Source of the DNA: Streptococcus mitis
Lineage (GTDB): Bacteria > Bacillota > Bacilli > Lactobacillales > Streptococcaceae
DNA length: 64,000 nucleotides
Reading direction: 5' to 3'
NCBI RefSeq assembly: GCF_946190275.1
Contig: NZ_CAMHZQ010000001.1
Coordinates: 62,001 to 126,000 of the forward strand
Positions 46,932 through 56,909 of the stretch are shown here, piece after piece. The translations under genes were made by a program, and so were the position numbers. The stretch's first letter is position 1. The number at the start of each line of letters is the position of its first letter. The notes beneath the pieces were generated by a model, which was not told the origin of the DNA, did no database searches, and was given only the letters and a program-made list of their open reading frames with translations.

Positions 46932-47475
46932 GTTCTTCTCCTATTTTCTTCTTTACGTTATATTATTCTATACGTTTTTATGTCTTTTGTCAATAAAAAA
47001 ACATATATTCAATAAAATAAATGATCCAGAATCTTCTTACTTCCTTTTTAAAGCCGATAATATATAGGTTTTTGCTTACTATAACCCATTAGTATGCTCC
47101 TAAAAAACAATTGTATTATTAAACTTTAAACTTGTAAAAATATTCATGTATACTGAATACCAGTTTCTCAATAGGATAGACAGGATTTACTATTTCATTC
47201 TATATATTCCTTTTAAATCAACAAGTCCACTAAAGATAGTCTTTCACTCCACACTATCTCTAAACCATTCCGTTTTTCTTTCTCCTTCTTTGGTTCCTTT
47301 CCTGTCCTTATCTATATCTTATTCGTTTTACAACCGGTACTACTTACTTTGTCCAATCTTGCACCTTCTGATTACATACCCGCTTTCCAGCTAGTCATTT
47401 AAAAACAGTATCACTAGCTGTTTCATGTCTAGCACTATTGTTTATCTCACGAGTTTTTTCAGCCGACTTACCTAG
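46932..47475. other. Long intergenic stretch without a recognisable gene
   Basis: About 540 AT-rich bases. Open frames here lack ribosome binding sites and have low-complexity hydrophobic or serine-rich translations. No repeat, RNA gene or operator could be identified. It may be decayed sequence. Confidence 0.4.
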
Positions 47476-47492
47476 CAACTATCTCACAAACA

Positions 47493-47522
47493 TTGATTAT
47501 TTTTTCTGATTCCTATTATATT
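47493..47522 (+). promoter_or_regulatory. Convergent promoter candidate for an antitoxin-like RNA
   Basis: TTGATT (47493-47498), 18 bases, TATATT (47517-47522) on the plus strand would start an RNA near 47529 running against the Fst-like transcript, as in par loci. Weak boxes. Confidence 0.25.
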
Positions 47523-47562
47523 TAGCGAAAGTTCAAATTAGGGATATATACAATTGGGGATT

Positions 47563-47736
47563 TCAAAAAATTTCCTTATATATAGTAAGTAATTCTGTCG
47601 CCTTAATATAAACAGAATCAAAAATAATAGGTGCTATAGTGAGTTGTAGTAGAAATAGCACGATAGATTTCCTAAGTCCATAGGAATCGCCCCCTTTCTT
47701 CACCCTCATTATAACACCTATACATCAGTTGTGCAA
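47563..47736 (-). pseudogene. Candidate Fst-like type I toxin transcript, start codon out of frame
   Basis: A strong promoter, TTGCAC (47731-47736), 17 bases, TATAAT (47708-47713), drives a short minus-strand RNA starting near 47701. It carries AAGGGGGCGATTCCT then ATG (47681), but that frame stops after 15 codons. In another frame the RNA encodes VLFLLQLTIAPIIFDSVY and continues to a stop at 47563. The LxLxIAPI core is the hallmark of Fst toxins (LMSLVIAPIFVG). A 1-2 base indel after the ATG would join them. This is a hypothesis: it may be a frame-shifted toxin or coincidence. Confidence 0.35.
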
Positions 47737-47762
47737 ATAATATGATATTTTTTTATTAGTCC

Positions 47763-49013
47763 TCAGACAAGCATATTATAGAGCGTTTCATTACCATTTA
47801 AGTTAATATAAGCTGGATCAAAACCTTCCATTCGACGAATCAATCCTGCATAATCATGCTTATCTGCTAAAGCGATCCCAATTAATACTGGGCCTGTCCC
47901 CTTGCTAGCTCGTTTGATATACTCAAAACGTGTGATATCATCATTTGGCCCCAAGATATCATTTACAAACTCACGCAAAGCCCCCGGACGCTGTGGAAAA
48001 TTAACCACAAAGTAATGCTTGATCCCATCATAAATCAAGGCACGTTCTTCCATTTCTGGCATACGGTTGATGTCATTATTTCCTCCAGAAATGATACAAC
48101 AAATGGTTTTCCCCTTGATATATTCAGCTAAAACCTCTAGAGAGGCGATACTAGCTGCTCCAGCAGGTTCTGCGACAATCCCTTGCTTAGAGTAAAGGTC
48201 AATCAAGGTTTCAGAAATCAGTCCCTCATCGACACCTACCAAAGTTTGAACATGTTGGCGAGTTGCTTCATAGGTCAATTGACCTACCTTTTGTACAGCA
48301 ATCCCATCCGCAAATTTGTCAATTTCTTTGAGTTTGACTGGACCACCAGCTTCAAAAGCAGCCTTCATAGAACGCGCTCCATTCGCCTCTACCCCAATGA
48401 CTTCAATTTCTGGACTTGTTTCCTTGATATAGGTAGAAACCCCGGCAATGAGACCGCCACCACCAACAGGGACCAAGACAGCATCAAAATCAATCGATTC
48501 TTTTCGAGCTTCTTCTAAAATCTCATAAGCAACTGTCCCTTGACCAGCTTGAACATGAGCATCATCAAAGGGATCAATAAAGGTACGATTTTCAGAGACT
48601 GTAAATTCTTGAGCTGCTTTAGCTGAGGCATCAAAGGTATCTCCAACTAGTTTAATGGTTACGAAATCCCCACCAAAAAAGCGAACTTGACCAATCTTTT
48701 GTTGCGGAGTAGTAATGGGCATAAAAATAGTAGCAGGAATTTTCATTTCATTACAGGTATAGGCTACTCCCTGCGCATGATTTCCCGCAGAGGCACAGAC
48801 TACCCCACGTTCACGCTCTTCCTTGCTGAGCTGAGAAATAGCATAATAGGCACCACGAATTTTAAAAGAACGAACACGTTGAGCATTTTCCTTTTTCAAA
48901 TAAATCTTAGCACCATACTTCTCCGATAAATAATGGTCATAATCAAGCGGTGTATTAACGACCACACCATTCAAGACCTTATGAGCCTTGATTATATCTT
49001 TTGAACTTAACAT
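47763..49013 (-). CDS. ilvA: Threonine deaminase (biosynthetic)
   Basis: A 416-aa PLP enzyme. The catalytic Lys is in RVRSFKIRGAYY (about residues 46-57), the phosphate loop SAGNHAQGVA follows, GGGGLIAG is the second PLP motif, and a C-terminal ACT-like regulatory domain (HYFVVNFPQRPGALREFV) is present. It converts threonine to 2-oxobutanoate for isoleucine. It follows ilvC after a terminator at 49078-49108, so it may be partly separate from ilvBNC. Confidence 0.95.
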   Translation of the reverse strand: MLSSKDIIKAHKVLNGVVVNTPLDYDHYLSEKYGAKIYLKKENAQRVRSFKIRGAYYAISQLSKEERERGVVCASAGNHAQGVAYTCNEMKIPATIFMPITTPQQKIGQVRFFGGDFVTIKLVGDTFDASAKAAQEFTVSENRTFIDPFDDAHVQAGQGTVAYEILEEARKESIDFDAVLVPVGGGGLIAGVSTYIKETSPEIEVIGVEANGARSMKAAFEAGGPVKLKEIDKFADGIAVQKVGQLTYEATRQHVQTLVGVDEGLISETLIDLYSKQGIVAEPAGAASIASLEVLAEYIKGKTICCIISGGNNDINRMPEMEERALIYDGIKHYFVVNFPQRPGALREFVNDILGPNDDITRFEYIKRASKGTGPVLIGIALADKHDYAGLIRRMEGFDPAYINLNGNETLYNMLV

Positions 49014-49077
49014 CTTTTTCTCCTAGACTATTTCATACTATCACAATCCATCCTCTAAAAAGAGAGATGAATTGATT

Positions 49078-49108
49078 ATAAAAGCGAGTTAGGTCCCCCC
49101 AACTCGCC
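49078..49108 (-). terminator. Terminator between ilvC and ilvA
   Basis: GCGAGTT/AACTCGC stem with a G-rich loop and TTTTAT on the minus strand. Confidence 0.7.
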
Positions 49109-49128
49109 TTCAACTTGATTTCTATCAA

Positions 49129-50175
<1,047 letters not shown>

Positions 50176-50217
50176 TTATTGCCTTTTAGGCTGGTTTAAC
50201 AAATTTAAGTTGGATTT

Positions 50218-50694
50218 TTAGTCGCGGGTAAATCCAGTTGCACCCGTACGAGCAATATTGCGAATACCGTATGGTCGAATAACTCGCAATAGAGCTTCAC
50301 TCTTTTCAGCATTTCCTGTCATCTGAATGGTAATCGAGCTTGGTGCTACGTCTACCACCGTTGCACGGAAAGGTTGAATAATGGCTAGAATCTCAGCTCG
50401 CTTCTCAGCTGGCGCTGACATCTTAACCAAAATCACCTCGCGCTCCAAGTGCGGTTTATCCGTAATATCTCGAATGCGAATCACATCAATCTGACGATTG
50501 AGCTGCTTGATGATTTGCTCCACTTCATCATGTGAAGCTACATCAATAATAATGGTGATACGCGATACATTCGGATCTTCTGTTGCTCCAACAGAGATAC
50601 TTTCGATATTGACCTGACGACGAGACAGGACACCGGTAAAGCGATTGAGGACTCCTGAACGATTTTGTAGTTTTGCTGTTAACATTCTACGCAT
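50218..50694 (-). CDS. ilvN: Acetolactate synthase small (regulatory) subunit
   Basis: A 158-aa protein with an N-terminal ACT domain (MLTAKLQNRSGVLNRFTGVLSRR, residues 4-26) and a second regulatory domain. It binds valine and activates the catalytic subunit. Its start overlaps the ilvB stop by 8 bases. Called ilvH in some genomes. Confidence 0.95.
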   Translation of the reverse strand: MRRMLTAKLQNRSGVLNRFTGVLSRRQVNIESISVGATEDPNVSRITIIIDVASHDEVEQIIKQLNRQIDVIRIRDITDKPHLEREVILVKMSAPAEKRAEILAIIQPFRATVVDVAPSSITIQMTGNAEKSEALLRVIRPYGIRNIARTGATGFTRD

Positions 50695-52387
50695 GGAACT
50701 TCACCCCCAACATCTCATGATTACTCTTACCAGCTGGTACCATTGGTAGCACCTGTTCCTTACGAGAAATATCTACCTCAATTAGCATAGGAACATCCTC
50801 AGTGATGACTTCAAGGTCTTGAGCCAAGGTCTCAGGATTGTCAAACTTATAGTTTTTAATGCCATAAGCCTGTGCCATCAATTGGAAATCAGGAAGGGTA
50901 TCAAAGACTGACTCTGATGTTCTACCTTCATAGAAGGATTCCTGCCACTGACGAACCATTCCAAGCGAATGATTGTTCAGCATAACCACCTTGATTGGCA
51001 CCTTGTAAATGTTCAAAATAGCCAATTCCTGGTTGGTCATTTGGAAACCACCATCCCCAACGAACAAGACTACTTCCTTATCTGGGTTGGCAATTTTAGC
51101 ACCGATTGCTGCTGGAATCCCAAATCCCATGGTTCCCAAACCACCTGAAGTCACTAATTGACGTTCATTTTGGTAAGGATAATACTGGGCTGTCCACATT
51201 TGGTGTTGACCAACGTCTGTTACCACAATGGCATCACCATTCGTCAATTCACCAATGCGTTCAATAACGGCTTGAGGTTGAACCACACGCTCTTTCTTGT
51301 CATAAGAACGAACACGGTTCTTGTCTTTAGTAACTTTCTCAATCCATTTCTCAGTATTGTTATGAACTGTTGGTTCCGCCAACAACATTTGCAAGGCTTT
51401 CTTAGCGTCTCCAACTACAGGAATATCTGCACTGATAATCTTGCCAATCTCAGCTGGGTCAATATCAATGTGGGCAACCTTGGCATTCTTAGCGAAGGTC
51501 TTAGGATTCCCTGTCAAGCGGTCATCGAAACGGCAACCAATACTAATCATAAAGTCAGCTTCCGTCATGGCAATATTAGCTGCGAAAGACCCGTGCATGC
51601 CTCCCATTCCAAGGAAGAGTGGATGAGTCGTTGCAATCGTACCTTGCCCCAAAAGACTGGTTACCACTGGAATTTGATAGCGTTCTGCAAATTCATTTAA
51701 TTCCGCAGCAGCTTCAGCATAACTAATTCCACCACCAGCTAGCAAGACTGGTTTTTTAGCCTTGGATAATTGCTTCAAGATTTTCTTGATTTGCATATCA
51801 TTTGGCTCAAGAGTCGGCTGATAGCTTGGTAGATTCACTTCTGGTGAATAAATGAAGTCTGTTTCTAAAGCAGATACGTCTTTAGGTAGGTCAATGACAA
51901 CTGGGCCTGGACGGCCTGTAGTTGCGATATGGACAGCTTCCGTAATGATACGAGGGATATCAGCTGTCTCACGAACTTGGTAATTGTACTTAGTGATTGG
52001 CATGGTAATTCCCACGATGTCTGCCTCCTGAAAGGCATCTTTCCCAATCCCTGCTCGCGCCACCTGACCTGTAAAGACCAAAAGGGGAACGCTATCGCTC
52101 ATGGCATCTGCAATCCCTGTAATGGCATTTGTTGCTCCTGGTCCGCTAGTGACGACGGCAACACCCAACTTTCCAGTTGATTTGGCATAACCTTCAGCTT
52201 CATGCAAACAACCTTGCTCATGGCGTCCTAGAATGTGGCGAATGCCTTTAAAATTATATATCGCATCATAAAAAGGCAAGACAGCACCACCAGGATAACC
52301 AAAGATGGTATCAATTCCTAAATCACGAAGTGTTTCCAAAACTAGGTCCGACCCCGTCTTAGGAGATTCTAAACTGATTTTCTCCAT
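50687..52387 (-). CDS. ilvB: Acetolactate synthase large (catalytic) subunit
   Basis: A 566-aa ThDP enzyme. N-terminal GYPGGAVLPFYDAI with catalytic Glu in RHEQG (about 55-59), FAD-binding middle domain, and ThDP/Mg motif GDGGFQMTNQELAILNIYKVPIKV near 435. It condenses pyruvate or pyruvate plus 2-oxobutanoate. First gene of ilvBNC; a CodY-like box lies 79 bp upstream of its start. Confidence 0.97.
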   Translation of the reverse strand: MEKISLESPKTGSDLVLETLRDLGIDTIFGYPGGAVLPFYDAIYNFKGIRHILGRHEQGCLHEAEGYAKSTGKLGVAVVTSGPGATNAITGIADAMSDSVPLLVFTGQVARAGIGKDAFQEADIVGITMPITKYNYQVRETADIPRIITEAVHIATTGRPGPVVIDLPKDVSALETDFIYSPEVNLPSYQPTLEPNDMQIKKILKQLSKAKKPVLLAGGGISYAEAAAELNEFAERYQIPVVTSLLGQGTIATTHPLFLGMGGMHGSFAANIAMTEADFMISIGCRFDDRLTGNPKTFAKNAKVAHIDIDPAEIGKIISADIPVVGDAKKALQMLLAEPTVHNNTEKWIEKVTKDKNRVRSYDKKERVVQPQAVIERIGELTNGDAIVVTDVGQHQMWTAQYYPYQNERQLVTSGGLGTMGFGIPAAIGAKIANPDKEVVLFVGDGGFQMTNQELAILNIYKVPIKVVMLNNHSLGMVRQWQESFYEGRTSESVFDTLPDFQLMAQAYGIKNYKFDNPETLAQDLEVITEDVPMLIEVDISRKEQVLPMVPAGKSNHEMLGVKFHA

Positions 52388-52465
52388 TGTTCCCCTTTCT
52401 CTTCTCTTAAAAATAACTTGTTACTATCATACCACTTTTTCAAAATTTTTCAAGACAAAAGAAGA

Positions 52466-52480
52466 AATTTTCTGAATTTT
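52466..52480. promoter_or_regulatory. CodY-box-like site upstream of ilvB
   Basis: AATTTTCTGAATTTT matches the CodY consensus AATTTTCWGAAAATT at 13 of 15 positions. The ilv operon is a classic CodY target in Gram-positive bacteria, repressed when branched-chain amino acids and GTP are high. Confidence 0.6.
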
Positions 52481-52586
52481 CTATTTTAACGTTTATTTAT
52501 GAATGTTATTTTTGTTTTTATTAAAAAGATACCGATTTCATTTACTGAAAAGAAAAAAGAACTGATTTCTCAGTCCTTCATTAATC

Positions 52587-54254
52587 TTATTCCACACTAA
52601 ATAGGTATGGGTAAACTGGTTGTTGTCCTTGGTGAATTTCGACTTCAACATCTTCGAATTCTTCTGCGATTTCTTGGGCAATTTCATTGGCAAGTTCTTC
52701 GCTTCCGTCTTCACCGACATAGAAGGTTACGATTTCACTATCTTCATCCAACATATGTTTCAAGGTTTCAGTTAAGGTTTGGTGCATATCAGGGTTTGAC
52801 ACGAGAATTTTCCCATCAACCATACCAAGATTATCGTTTTCATGGATTTCCAAGCCATCAATGGTTGTATCACGAACGGCTGTTGTGACGCTTCCACTAA
52901 CGACATCGCTAAGAGCAGCAGTCATACGCTCTTGGTTTTCTTCGATGGACTTGCTTGGATCAAAGGCAAGAAGACTAGTTAAACCTTGTGGTAAAGTACG
53001 AGCCTCTACCACTACTGCTGGTTGCTCCAAAACTTCTGCTGCAGATTGAGCTGCCATGAAGATGTTTTTGTTATTTGGCAGGAAGATAATGTTACGAGCG
53101 TTGACCTGTTCAACAGCCTTGATAAAGTCTTCAGTTGAAGGGTTCATAGTTTGACCGCCTTCAATAACATAATCTACACCTTGAGAACGGAAGATATCTG
53201 CTAGACCTTTACCAGCAACGACAGCAATCAAAGCATATTCTTTTTCTTCAGCTGGTTTGCTAACTTGAGCAGCTTCTTTTTCAACCTGTGCTTCGTGTTG
53301 GTTACGCATATTGTCAACTTTTACCTTGACCAAGCTACCATATTTGAGACCTTCTTGCATAACAAGTCCTGGATCTTCTGTATGGACATGGACTTTGACA
53401 ATTTCATCATCATTGACAACAAGGAGAGAATCTCCAAGCTCATTCAAGTAGTTACGGAATTCGTCGTAGTCAAAATCTTTGGCATAGGTTGGACCTTGCT
53501 TAAGAGCTACCATGATTTCAGTACAGTAACCAAAGGTGATGTCCTCAGTCGCTACATGACCAGCTACAGATTTATGATGTTCTGCATTGATCATTTCACT
53601 CATATTGGCTGGAGTCGCTACAAAGTCCTCAGATGCAATATATTCACCAGTAAGGGCTGAAAGGAAACCTTCATAGATGAAGACCAGTCCTTGACCACCT
53701 GAGTCCACAACGCCAACTTCTTTCAATACTGGAAGCATGTCTGGTGTTTTAGCCAGAGCCGTTTTAGCACCTTCCAAGGCTGCGCGCATGACTTCAACAG
53801 CGTCATCTGTTTGCTCAGCTTTTTTCTTAGCACCGATAGCAGCCCCACGAGAAACTGTCAAAATCGTTCCTTCAACTGGTTTCATCACTGCCTTATAGGC
53901 GACTTCTACACCTGATTGGAAGGCAAGGGCCAAGTCTTGACCTGTTAACTCGTCTTTATCCTTGATGGCTTGTGAAAATCCACGGAAAAGCTGAGACGTA
54001 ATAACGCCTGAGTTTCCACGCGCACCCATCAAAAGACCTTTGGCAAGAATGCTCGCTACCTCGCCAACTGTAGAAGCTGGCTTGTCTGCAACTTCTTTAG
54101 CTCCATTTTCAATGGTCATTCCCATGTTTGTTCCAGTATCTCCATCTGGAACTGGAAAGACGTTTAATGAATTGACATATTCAGCTTGCTTATTCAAGCG
54201 AGTTGATGCAGCCTGCACCATTTCTTGAAATAAGCTAGTAGTAATTTTTGACAC
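52587..54254 (-). CDS. fakA: Fatty acid kinase subunit A (DhaL/DegV-linked kinase)
   Basis: A 555-aa protein. Residues 5-200 are a DhaL-like kinase domain (VFPVPDGDTGTNMGMT with the ligands, and ARGNSGVITSQLF), the middle is a regulatory domain, and residues about 330-555 a DAK1-like phosphotransfer domain (VVAGKGLADIFRSQGVDYVIEGGQTMNPSTEDF begins within this part). With a FakB binding protein it phosphorylates exogenous fatty acids for phospholipid synthesis. It follows the Asp23-family gene by 2 bases, the usual YloU-YloV pair. Confidence 0.93.
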   Translation of the reverse strand: MSKITTSLFQEMVQAASTRLNKQAEYVNSLNVFPVPDGDTGTNMGMTIENGAKEVADKPASTVGEVASILAKGLLMGARGNSGVITSQLFRGFSQAIKDKDELTGQDLALAFQSGVEVAYKAVMKPVEGTILTVSRGAAIGAKKKAEQTDDAVEVMRAALEGAKTALAKTPDMLPVLKEVGVVDSGGQGLVFIYEGFLSALTGEYIASEDFVATPANMSEMINAEHHKSVAGHVATEDITFGYCTEIMVALKQGPTYAKDFDYDEFRNYLNELGDSLLVVNDDEIVKVHVHTEDPGLVMQEGLKYGSLVKVKVDNMRNQHEAQVEKEAAQVSKPAEEKEYALIAVVAGKGLADIFRSQGVDYVIEGGQTMNPSTEDFIKAVEQVNARNIIFLPNNKNIFMAAQSAAEVLEQPAVVVEARTLPQGLTSLLAFDPSKSIEENQERMTAALSDVVSGSVTTAVRDTTIDGLEIHENDNLGMVDGKILVSNPDMHQTLTETLKHMLDEDSEIVTFYVGEDGSEELANEIAQEIAEEFEDVEVEIHQGQQPVYPYLFSVE

Positions 54255-54256
54255 GG

Positions 54257-54622
54257 TTATTCTCCTACAACTTTGATATTTTGAATGTAGACATTTACAG
54301 TCTGAGCAGTAATTCCAAGCTGGTTTTCCAAGCTAAAACGAACACGCTCTTGAATGTTTTTCGACACTTCGCTAATCTTTGTTCCGTAGCTCAACACGGT
54401 ATATACATCAACTGCAATACTGCCATCTTCGGCCGCCTTTACGACGACACCTTTAGAATAATTTTCCTTACCTAGAAGGGCTTGGAAATTATCTTTGAGG
54501 GCATTTTTACTAGCCATACCGACCACACCAAAAATTTCAGTTGCTGCTCCACCTACGACGGTTGCAATCACTTCATCTGTTAGTTCGATTTGACCATCTT
54601 TTGTATTAATTTTTACAGTCAT
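54257..54622 (-). CDS. Asp23/Gls24-family protein (YloU)
   Basis: A 121-aa protein of the Asp23 family: INTKDGQIELTDEVIATVVGGAATEIFGVVGM, then DGSIAVDVYTVLSYGTKISEVSKNIQERV and VNVYIQNIKVV. These small proteins occur in envelope-stress and fatty-acid-kinase operons. Located directly before fakA with 2 bp between stop and start. Confidence 0.92.
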   Translation of the reverse strand: MTVKINTKDGQIELTDEVIATVVGGAATEIFGVVGMASKNALKDNFQALLGKENYSKGVVVKAAEDGSIAVDVYTVLSYGTKISEVSKNIQERVRFSLENQLGITAQTVNVYIQNIKVVGE

Positions 54623-54743
54623 CCTTTTTACCTCAACTAGTTGATACTCTATTTTATCATATTTCAGCCCAAGTGTAAAAGCAGAATACTGTATCAGCGG
54701 ATATTTACTCTATTTTTCAAATGATTTTATATCTACAGTAAAA

Positions 54744-54764
54744 GAAAAAAGACCCTAAGGTCTC
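54744..54764 (-). terminator. Terminator of rpmB
   Basis: AGACC/GGTCT stem with a 4-base loop and T-run on the minus strand. Confidence 0.75.
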
Positions 54765-54777
54765 CTTACTTTTATTA

Positions 54778-54966
54778 TTAAACACGTTCAACTTTACCTG
54801 ATTTCAAAGCGCGAGCTGAAGCCCAAACTTTTTTAGGTTTACCATCGATAAGAACAGTAACTTTTTGAAGGTTTGGTTTTACGGCACGTTTTGTTTGGTT
54901 CATCGCGTGTGAACGGTTGTTTCCTGATACAGTCTTACGACCTGTAAAGTAACATACTTTAGCCAT
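54778..54966 (-). CDS. rpmB: 50S ribosomal protein L28
   Basis: A 62-aa protein starting [20 protein letters not shown] and containing [32 protein letters not shown], the complete L28. One ribosomal gene alone with its own terminator; GGAGG precedes the ATG. It is divergent in function from the neighbours and simply co-located. Confidence 0.97.
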   Translation of the reverse strand: MAKVCYFTGRKTVSGNNRSHAMNQTKRAVKPNLQKVTVLIDGKPKKVWASARALKSGKVERV

Positions 54967-55071
54967 TGTGTTTTCCTCCTATTAGATCTAATATAGCGGA
55001 TGTGCTAGCACCACATACCGTACTATGTTATCACACTTTCTTCATTTTTGCAAGGGAATTGGAAGATTTTT

Positions 55072-55746
55072 TTATTTAACGTAGACAATTCCCAATTTCC
55101 CAAAAGCCACATCTCCACGGATAATCAAGGTTTTGCTGGTTGGAGCTAGAGAAGTATCTGCCTTAGCTACACCACAGAAAGTTTCTACTTTTAAATCAAC
55201 TCTCCAATGTTGGGGAACAAAGATAACTGCATTGCCAAAACCAACTTCTACTTTCAGGGTTGCAGTATCTCCTAAAATCTCTGCATTGTCGTAATATATC
55301 TTAGCATTGCCAAAACCAACTTCTACTTGGTCTTCTACCAATTCTTGGTTTTGCTTGTAGAAAGTCCCAGTCCCAAAAGCGACTTCCTTATCTGTAAGAA
55401 TGGTCTTTTCACCATCATACCACCATTTTTTCCCATTCCAAGTTCTGTTAGAATGAGTAAGTGCGTTGACACCCAGTACGATTAAAATACTAGCCCAAAA
55501 TAAAGACTGATTTGGGATAGGCAAAATGTTATAAAAATGATTTGCAATCATTAAGGCTACTAGAGCGGTAAAAACTGCTGATGTCAAGTGACGACGAAGC
55601 AAAGATTCAACTGACTGGTAGGCAAAAAAGACGATACCAAGTAAAGGCCATATTTTACCATCCAAAGAAGGAATGCCAAAATTTCCTTGCAACAAAATCC
55701 ATGCTGCCAAAATAAGCAACACAATACCAAATGCTTTCTTTTTCAT
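55072..55746 (-). CDS. LiaF-like membrane protein paired with a LytTR regulator
   Basis: A 224-aa protein. The N-terminal 110 residues form about four membrane segments. The C-terminal domain has repeated beta-strand blocks such as VEVGFGNAKIYY, LKVEVGFGNAVIFVP and VETFCGVAKADTS, matching the LiaF/DUF2154 C-terminal fold. It lies 4 bases after the LytTR gene. LytTR regulators in streptococci are often held inactive by a membrane partner (HdrRM/BrsRM-type), so this may be the inhibitor. Confidence 0.75.
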   Translation of the reverse strand: MKKKAFGIVLLILAAWILLQGNFGIPSLDGKIWPLLGIVFFAYQSVESLLRRHLTSAVFTALVALMIANHFYNILPIPNQSLFWASILIVLGVNALTHSNRTWNGKKWWYDGEKTILTDKEVAFGTGTFYKQNQELVEDQVEVGFGNAKIYYDNAEILGDTATLKVEVGFGNAVIFVPQHWRVDLKVETFCGVAKADTSLAPTSKTLIIRGDVAFGKLGIVYVK

Positions 55747-55750
55747 CTTG

Positions 55751-56197
55751 TTACCTCATGTTTCTTAGATTTTCTTTTAGGAGGGATTGGTAATGCCGTG
55801 AGACATGAACCTCCTTGTGGGTCTGATAAAAGGAAATGGTGCCCGTTCCTGAAAAGGACTTGTCCACCGAATAGACTTGCCGAATATTAGCGATCGTTGA
55901 CTTGGATACCCGACTGAAATAGCGAGGAAGGATAGCCTCTAACTCATAGAGTTTAAGCCGAACTTCGTAGGCATCTTTCTGGGTATGGGCGTAAATCTTG
56001 TTTCCCTCTGTTTCAAAGAAGAGAATTTCCGATAAGTCCAGATAATATTCACCTGTTCCCTTGTAAAAAATCAACCGAGGAGACTTGGACTCTTGCAAGA
56101 GACGCTGCAAATCCGCAATCTCATCTGTCAAAGCCGCTGCCTTGATGACAATTTCAGTTTCCTCTAAATTGCTGTCAATTTCGATTCGTAACTTCAT
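55751..56197 (-). CDS. LytTR-domain transcriptional regulator
   Basis: A 148-aa protein made of a short N-terminal region and a LytTR DNA-binding domain from about residue 50 (EYYLDLSEILFFETEGNKIYAHTQ, then LYELEAILPRYFSRVSKSTIANIRQV and FYQTHKEVHVSRHYQSLLKENL). There is no receiver domain, as in stand-alone LytTR regulators of streptococci. It is followed by the LiaF-like membrane protein gene. Two phased direct repeats upstream are its probable binding sites, so it likely activates its own promoter. Confidence 0.88.
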   Translation of the reverse strand: MKLRIEIDSNLEETEIVIKAAALTDEIADLQRLLQESKSPRLIFYKGTGEYYLDLSEILFFETEGNKIYAHTQKDAYEVRLKLYELEAILPRYFSRVSKSTIANIRQVYSVDKSFSGTGTISFYQTHKEVHVSRHYQSLLKENLRNMR

Positions 56198-56217
56198 TCC
56201 ATCTCCTTTCTGACTCT

Positions 56218-56287
56218 ACTATATCAAAGCTAAAATAAGAAAACAAGAGCAAAAAAGCAAGTGGTTACTTTAGACTCGTAAGTGGTT
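56218..56287 (-). promoter_or_regulatory. LytTR promoter with phased direct repeats
   Basis: On the minus strand -35 TTGTTT (56241-56246), 17 bases, -10 TATAGT (56218-56223). Upstream, AACCACTT is repeated at 56259-56266 and 56280-56287, 21 bases start to start (two helical turns). That spacing is the known layout for LytTR dimer binding. An activator position upstream of the -35 fits autoregulation. Confidence 0.6.
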
Positions 56288-56310
56288 GTTGGACCCCCTT
56301 AACTTACAGG

Positions 56311-56826
56311 TCAAAATAGAAAGAAAAGCACACCCCACACAAGAGCACAAATATAGCCAACCACTACATCCTTGGGAAAATGCACTCCACCCAAGACTCT
56401 CACTAGACCAAGAAAGGCTGATAATGTCAAACAAATCATCCCCATAGTTAGACTAGCATGCAAGCAAGCCATGGAGATAATGGTTGCTGAAAAGACATGA
56501 CGACTGGGCGTTGACTGACCAGGACTATCTCTGTCAAGCAAAGGTTTAATATCCCATTCCTCATAAGGTCTAGGGGCATTGATTTTCTTACGAAGAAAGG
56601 ACAAAATCACAAAACCTGACGCTGGAATAAACAAATAGATTCCGACCTGTTTCCCAAGTCCTTGTTGGAGATAGGTAGTTGCTAACAAGATTAGATAAAT
56701 CATAGGCATAACCACCGTCATGAACCGATTGAAAGTTCTTAACAAGCTTAGAAGAAAGGGCTTGTTTTCAATGTTACCAGCAATGTGGTCATACCATTCT
56801 TGATAATTTTTCATATATTTTCTCAT
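56311..56826 (-). CDS. PAP2-family membrane phosphatase
   Basis: A 171-aa protein with four to five hydrophobic segments. Weakly typical PAP2 motifs are present: KKINAPRPYEE, GQSTPSRHVFSATII (catalytic-type SRH) and LGGVHFPKDVVVG. Short for the family but complete in motifs. The ATG at 56826 follows GAG-rich sequence. Substrate unknown; undecaprenyl phosphate or phosphatidic acid are possible. Confidence 0.8.
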   Translation of the reverse strand: MRKYMKNYQEWYDHIAGNIENKPFLLSLLRTFNRFMTVVMPMIYLILLATTYLQQGLGKQVGIYLFIPASGFVILSFLRKKINAPRPYEEWDIKPLLDRDSPGQSTPSRHVFSATIISMACLHASLTMGMICLTLSAFLGLVRVLGGVHFPKDVVVGYICALVWGVLFFLF

Positions 56827-56880
56827 CACTTACTCAAATTTTGCTTATAGGGAAGCACTCGTCTTCTAGTATAGTGCAGA

Positions 56881-56907
56881 AAAAGAAGGCCGTCAAGCCT
56901 TCTTTCG
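56881..56907 (-). terminator. Terminator of the MarR-ABC exporter operon
   Basis: AAGAAGGC/GCCTTCTT stem with a 6-base loop and T-run on the minus strand, just after the second ABC gene. Confidence 0.85.
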
Positions 56908-56909
56908 AT

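Noticed and set aside
47146-47394. 82-codon serine-rich frame in the gap before ilvA
   Set aside because: Low complexity, no ribosome binding site, AT-rich intergenic sequence.
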